64,000 nucleotides of DNA from Candidatus Faeciplasma pullistercoris (GTDB lineage Bacteria; Bacillota; Clostridia; Oscillospirales; Ruminococcaceae). Location of the stretch: positions 124,001 to 188,000 of the forward strand of contig DVLL01000021.1 in NCBI GenBank assembly GCA_018715525.1. The letters are read 5' to 3'. Positions 59,172-64,000 of the stretch are shown here, in pieces. The translations under genes were made by a program, and so were the position numbers. Each line of letters begins with the position of its first letter. Position 1 is the stretch's first letter. The notes under the pieces are model-generated. The model worked only from the letters and a program-made list of their open reading frames with translations, did not search any database and had not been told where the DNA came from.

Positions 59172-60521
59172 TTATTCCTTTGCTAATTTAGCAGATTTGC
59201 TGCTGTCTTCTATGCGAACAATTTCAGACAGAACAACCTGGTGTTCCTGAATCTTTTTGATGCGAATAATCAAGCCGCGCTCATTCAGCTCTATATCATG
59301 ATCACCGTCGTCCGGTATGCCATTTAGCAGATAGAATATTAATCCGGAAAAGGTATTTACATTCTCAACCTCAAGCTCAATGTCAAGTGCATGTTCCAGA
59401 TCAGACAGCTCTACGTTTCCAAAGACCCGCCATGTATGGTCATCCAGTTGTTCTATTCGCGGCACTTCCTCATTTTCACCACCGTCATCTTCCCGCAGCT
59501 GTCCCACCAGTTCCTCAATCAGATCACTTAACGTGATAATACCCATCATACCGCCGTATTCATCCAAAACCACCGCAAGAAAATTCCGTGATTTTTTCAT
59601 ATTGCGAAACAGCACGTCCGCTTTCATGGTCTTGGGAACAAAGTATGTAGGCTCTACCGCAGCAGCCATTACATTTTGGCGACTGCGGTTTTCAAGGCGG
59701 AAATAATCTTTTGCATTAAGCACTCCGATTACCTTATCAGAAGAACCTTCGCAAATCGGATAGCGTGTGAAACGGCTAGCATGAATAGTCTGTGCCCATG
59801 TATCATCGGAATCCTCCATCCAAAGAATCGCAACGTCAGTGCGGTGAGTCAATATCTCCCCTGCGGTTAAATCGTCAAACTTAAACACATTTTCAATAAA
59901 GCTTTGCTCATCCTTGTCGATGGCACCCTTTTCGCCGCCGGTTTCGACCAGCATACGTATTTCCTCTTCGCTGACCTCTTCATCATCCACATTAGGATCC
60001 ATGCCGCATAAACGAAGAATTGCATTTGTAGAAACGGATAGCAGCCAGACTACCGGCTTAAACAGAACAGAGATAGCACTAACAATACCGGAAATTGCTA
60101 ATGCCAATGATTCAGATTTTTTCATGGCGATTCGCTTAGGAACCAGCTCACCGAAAATAAGAGTGAAGTAAGAAAGTATCAGCGTGATTAAAACTACCGC
60201 AATCGTATCAAGGGTTGCTCTCGGGATGGAGACGCCAAGACTGATCATCCAATCCACAAGTGGGTCCGAAAAGCCATCTGCGGCAAACGCGCTGCCCAAA
60301 AATCCGGACAGCGTGATGGCAATTTGAATGGTGGAAAGAAACTTGGCAGGCTCCCTTGTCAGCTTACACAGACGCTTTGCCCTTTTATTTCCTTGCAGAG
60401 CTAACCTTTCAAGTTTTGTTTCGTTAATCGATAGCACCGCCAATTCAGCACTGGCAAAAATCGCGTTCAAGGCAATCAAAACAACCTGAATCAACAACAA
60501 AGTCCCAATAGAACTACCCAA
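59172..60521 (-). CDS. HlyC/CorC family CBS-domain membrane protein (CNNM-type)
   Basis: CNNM TM domain, GELVPKRIAMKKSE, tandem CBS (ILTHRTDVAILWMEDSDDTWAQTI), C-terminal CorC_HlyC domain. Confidence 0.94.
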   Translation of the reverse strand: MGSSIGTLLLIQVVLIALNAIFASAELAVLSINETKLERLALQGNKRAKRLCKLTREPAKFLSTIQIAITLSGFLGSAFAADGFSDPLVDWMISLGVSIPRATLDTIAVVLITLILSYFTLIFGELVPKRIAMKKSESLALAISGIVSAISVLFKPVVWLLSVSTNAILRLCGMDPNVDDEEVSEEEIRMLVETGGEKGAIDKDEQSFIENVFKFDDLTAGEILTHRTDVAILWMEDSDDTWAQTIHASRFTRYPICEGSSDKVIGVLNAKDYFRLENRSRQNVMAAAVEPTYFVPKTMKADVLFRNMKKSRNFLAVVLDEYGGMMGIITLSDLIEELVGQLREDDGGENEEVPRIEQLDDHTWRVFGNVELSDLEHALDIELEVENVNTFSGLIFYLLNGIPDDGDHDIELNERGLIIRIKKIQEHQVVLSEIVRIEDSSKSAKLAKE

Positions 60522-60657
60522 AATATATACCTCTTTCTAAAAAGTACTTGAAATCACGCCGGACGTCATACTTCGCCCGCAGATATAATACCGCCGCTTA
60601 GTCTAATGTGTTTCAGACATAAGCTGAAGCGGCAACAATCGTCATGAGTATTTTCGG

Positions 60658-61281
60658 TTACGTATTCTTGATAATTACCTGTTCTATCACATCCGCCGCA
60701 CGCTCACACAGGTCGCAGCAGTTTTCCAGTCCCTCATACACAGCCTTTGCGCCGAGCAAGGCCTTTCCGTCGGCATCAGAGCTAAATAGAGCATAAATTG
60801 CGTCGGTATAGATGAAGTCGGCCTTGATTTCAATGTCATTGACCTTTACAAGAAGCTGACGGAGCTTTTCAGGCTTCTTGAAATTTTTAAGCTCTGCTGC
60901 AGCTTCGTAAAGCGCTTTCACACAGAGATTGACGGTGCGGGAAAGCTCAGCCGCTTTTTCTGGGATTTGTGCGATGTGGTACATATATACATCCAGAACC
61001 ACCTCGTCCAAAGCATCGGTAATATCATCTATGATCTGCACAAGACGGAGAATATCCTCTTGATCGATCGGTGTGATGAACTCAGTAGAAAGCTTTTTCA
61101 GAATATCATGATGCATATCGTCCGCCTGATGTTCAATTTCATGAATCTGGGTGCGATAAACACCGACATTGTCGGTATTGAATTTTAACATAATTTCCTT
61201 CAACAGATTGGATGCTTCCACACAGTAAGCTGTTTGCTTATGTATCAGTTCAAAATAGTCGTTATTTTTTTTAGCCATCAT
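60658..61281 (-). CDS. DUF47 (PhoU-like) phosphate transport accessory protein
   Basis: IHEIEHQADDMHHDILKKLSTEFITPIDQEDILRLVQIIDDITDALDEV. Confidence 0.94.
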   Translation of the reverse strand: MMAKKNNDYFELIHKQTAYCVEASNLLKEIMLKFNTDNVGVYRTQIHEIEHQADDMHHDILKKLSTEFITPIDQEDILRLVQIIDDITDALDEVVLDVYMYHIAQIPEKAAELSRTVNLCVKALYEAAAELKNFKKPEKLRQLLVKVNDIEIKADFIYTDAIYALFSSDADGKALLGAKAVYEGLENCCDLCERAADVIEQVIIKNT

Positions 61282-61290
61282 ATTTACTCC

Positions 61291-62340
61291 TTATGCAAAA
61301 ATCAGTAAAAAAAGTTTTGCCATTCCAAAGCCCAGCAGTCCACAGCCTGGGAACGTGAATACCCAGGTCAGCACTAGCTCCCTGACTACTCTCCAGTTAA
61401 CATTGCTGATGCGCCGCGCTGCTCCTACGCCCATTATAGCGGTAGTTTTGGTATGCGTTGTACTGACTGGAATGCCTGTCAGGCTGGACACCAGCAGGCA
61501 AACGGTCGCGGAAAAATCTGCCGCAAAGCCCTGATATGGCTTTAGCTTCACCATATCCATACCTACAGATTTAATGATACGGTATCCGCCAATAGAGGTG
61601 CCAAGTCCCATTACCGCCGAGCATAGCACCATGAGCCACACGGGCACTACAAAGCTGGACGCTTCCGCATGTCCTCCGGCAAAGGCGGCTCCCAACAATG
61701 CAATCGCTATGAACTTCTGACCGTCCTGCGCTCCGTGCATAAAAGCCATGGCTGCACCGCCTGCAACCTGCGCCCCGGAAAAGAATCGCTCTGATTTCAG
61801 CCGATTTTTGTTGTGGAAACATAATACCGTCAGTTTAGATGACACAAGTCCAAGCACAAAGCCTAAAATCATTGACAGGAAAATACCATAAATGACTTTG
61901 ATCCATTCTGCCCAGTTAATACCGGAAAAACTGTTCTGAATGGCAACCGCCGCGCCTGATATACCGGCAATCAAGGCATGGCTTTCACTGGTGGGAATAC
62001 CAAAATACCATGCCGCCGTTGCCCAAATTACAATAGCAGCCATGGCAGCGCACAAAGCAACCAGGGCAAGGCGAGAATCGTAGCCGAAATCTACCATGTT
62101 GTAGATCGTAAAAGCGACAGAGCTGTTAATGGTTGTCATTACAAGAACGCCGAGAAAATTGAAAATTGCCGCCATAATGATAGCCTTTCGCACCTCTATA
62201 GCTCTGGTGGAAACACAGGTGGCAATAGCGTTTGGCGCATCCGTCCAGCCATTGACCAGTATAACTCCCAATGTCAGGATAGTGGACACCAGCAGCATTG
62301 GATTGCCAATCATTTGACTTATAAATTCGGTTAGACTCAT
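61291..62340 (-). CDS. PiT family inorganic phosphate transporter (start refined)
   Basis: VNGWTDAPNAIATCVSTRAI, GIPTSESHALIAGISGAA, GAQDGQKF, TGIPVSTTHTKT. Confidence 0.95.
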   Translation of the reverse strand: MSLTEFISQMIGNPMLLVSTILTLGVILVNGWTDAPNAIATCVSTRAIEVRKAIIMAAIFNFLGVLVMTTINSSVAFTIYNMVDFGYDSRLALVALCAAMAAIVIWATAAWYFGIPTSESHALIAGISGAAVAIQNSFSGINWAEWIKVIYGIFLSMILGFVLGLVSSKLTVLCFHNKNRLKSERFFSGAQVAGGAAMAFMHGAQDGQKFIAIALLGAAFAGGHAEASSFVVPVWLMVLCSAVMGLGTSIGGYRIIKSVGMDMVKLKPYQGFAADFSATVCLLVSSLTGIPVSTTHTKTTAIMGVGAARRISNVNWRVVRELVLTWVFTFPGCGLLGFGMAKLFLLIFA

Positions 62341-62608
62341 GAATAATCTCCTTGTATGTACCCCTATTAGCCGGCTATACAGCATACGCGGCGATGCTGC
62401 TGCGACAATTTGAGTTTATTGCCAAAAACCCGCGTATACACACGGATAATACTTAAAAGTACAGCAGCATAAACCACACGAGCAAGTTTTCTGCCGCTCT
62501 TTTTACCTTGAACCAAGCTCGACAACATGTATTGTAACGCATGCTTGGCTAATGTTCAGCAAAAGTACACCTTATTACGACATGGTAATGGAAAATCTCT
62601 TATATTTC

Positions 62609-63301
62609 TTATACCTTTTGTGTTGCAGCCCACTGGTTCATTTCAAGCAAACCGTCCTTACTTCCGACAAGGAACAAAATATCCCCTTTTTGGAAAATAT
62701 AATTTGGGTGAATTGACTCAAGCACCGTGCCGTTGTTTTCTATGGCAATGATATTGAGTCCGAACTTAGAGCGCAAATTTACAGCAACAACTGTTTTGTC
62801 AATAATCTGTTCCGGCGCCTGCATCTTTGATATATTGATCTTCTCACTTAGCTGGATAATGTCAAGCTCACGGGCAGTTTCCAGACGGCTTGCAAGACGT
62901 ACTGCCATATCCCGCTCCGGGTATACGACCTCCGCGCCTAACTTTTCAAGAATAATGCCATGCTCTGCGCTTGTGGCTTTGGCAATTACCTTTGGGACCC
63001 CAAGAGCAACTAAGTTTAATACCGTAAGAATTGAGGTGTCTATCTGCTCACCGATGCAGACTACTGCCACATCGCAGTTTTGAATTCCGGTTTCCTGCAA
63101 GGATTTTTTATTCAGGCTCTTCACAACATAGGCGTTTTCAGTAAACTCACGCATCTCGCGAACCTTATCCTCGTTCCAGTCCATTACAATCAATTCCGAA
63201 CCGGATTCTGCCAGTTCCTCCGCCAAGGCCCTACCAAAGCGACCGATACCGACAATCCCGTACAATGTTTTCTTACCCTGTGCTTTTCCAAACATAATCA
63301 T
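62609..63301 (-). CDS. TrkA/KtrA-type potassium uptake RCK protein
   Basis: GIVGIGRFGRALAEELAESGSELIVMDWNEDKV; TrkA_N and TrkA_C domains. Confidence 0.95.
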   Translation of the reverse strand: MIMFGKAQGKKTLYGIVGIGRFGRALAEELAESGSELIVMDWNEDKVREMREFTENAYVVKSLNKKSLQETGIQNCDVAVVCIGEQIDTSILTVLNLVALGVPKVIAKATSAEHGIILEKLGAEVVYPERDMAVRLASRLETARELDIIQLSEKINISKMQAPEQIIDKTVVAVNLRSKFGLNIIAIENNGTVLESIHPNYIFQKGDILFLVGSKDGLLEMNQWAATQKV

Positions 63302-63309
63302 GCTCCTTA

Positions 63310-64000
63310 TTAACCAATCGCTATATTACCTTCCGGGAATCTGACAAGTTCGCCGCGGCTAAAATACCATAGCGAGGCGATTGTCAACGGCCCCAGCCTG
63401 CCAATATACATAACAAAAATAGACACCAGTTTGCTGCCAACACCAAGTTCGGTGGTAATCCCTGTAGACAGTCCTACAGTACCGAAAGCACTGGTTATTT
63501 CAAAAAGTGCGTCCATCAACCTGATTTCCGGCTCCAACAGCATCATGAGCCAGGTGCCGATGATTATTACAACTATTGCAAGCAAAGTAATTACAGAAGC
63601 TTTGCGAAACGCATCTCTTGGAACAGCGTAGCGAAACGCCTTTTCAGACTTATTGGTAGCGGCAGACTTGATACCCTGAATCAGCACAAAGAATGAGCTG
63701 GTTTTAATTCCGCCGCCGGTAGAACCCGGAGACGCGCCGATAAACATTAACACGATCAATATCAGAAGTCCGGAATCGGAGAATGTTCCAAGCGGATATG
63801 TAGAAAAACCAGCAGTTCTGGCGGATACGCTATGGAAAAACGCACCCATCCAAGTAATCTCCTCTGTCAGCTTCAAAAGTACCGTACCAACGAGAATAAG
63901 CACAGCACTGACAGTCAAAACCACTTTTGCATGCATAGAATATTTTTTCCAACGCAGCTTGTATATCCGCATTTCCTGAATGACCAAAAAGCCGATGCCC
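63310..64000 (-). CDS. TrkH/KtrB-type potassium transporter, C-terminal part (runs off window end)
   Basis: FFHSVSARTAGFSTYP, GASPGSTGGGIKTSSF, FEITSAFGTVGLSTGIT; frame open to 64000. Confidence 0.94.
   Translation of the reverse strand, partial: GIGFLVIQEMRIYKLRWKKYSMHAKVVLTVSAVLILVGTVLLKLTEEITWMGAFFHSVSARTAGFSTYPLGTFSDSGLLILIVLMFIGASPGSTGGGIKTSSFFVLIQGIKSAATNKSEKAFRYAVPRDAFRKASVITLLAIVVIIIGTWLMMLLEPEIRLMDALFEITSAFGTVGLSTGITTELGVGSKLVSIFVMYIGRLGPLTIASLWYFSRGELVRFPEGNIAIG

Noticed and set aside
60522-60657. Stem-loop-like spacer between the DUF47 and CorC genes, considered as a Mg2+ (M-box) riboswitch
   Set aside because: Too short, with only a 7-bp outer stem (gccgctt/aagcggc) and no recognisable M-box motifs
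1-64000. Search for CRISPR arrays, rRNA/tRNA, prophage, toxin-antitoxin or defence systems
   Set aside because: No regularly spaced repeats, RNA-gene signatures or defence-family motifs were seen; the gene content is dominated by conserved housekeeping and sporulation functions

Overview
The window reads as a conserved core-genome segment from an endospore-forming Firmicute, probably Clostridia/Oscillospiraceae-like (inferred from gene content and order). About 58 protein-coding genes are supported. The left part holds phoH-ybeY-era-recO-mutS2 and a tyrosine recombinase. A long minus-strand block follows: mltG, recN-argR-nadK-tlyA-dxs-ispA-xseBA, a TsaD-like paralog, nusB, Asp23, the complete spoIIIAA-AH operon, yajC, an NfnAB-like pair and two large cell-wall enzymes. 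Next come a Fur/PerR-type regulator with rubrerythrin, a DnaD/DnaI-like pair, a T-box-controlled tyrS, spoIIGA-sigE-sigG, prfA, rarA, clpXP-tig, thrC, rnhB, ylqF and lepB. The right edge holds CBS/CorC, DUF47-Pit and TrkA/TrkH genes. The most informative non-coding signals are a tyrS T-box leader with a readable UAC specifier and its own promoter, an exact Spo0A box next to a 17-bp perfect dyad upstream of spoIIGA, a SigE-like promoter upstream of spoIIIAA, and a terminator hairpin that contains the Shine-Dalgarno of the gene downstream of yajC. A frameshifted transposase remnant lies at 58.8-59.1 kb. I found no CRISPR array, rRNA, tRNA, prophage or defence island, and I cannot support a claim of a wholly new multi-gene system here.
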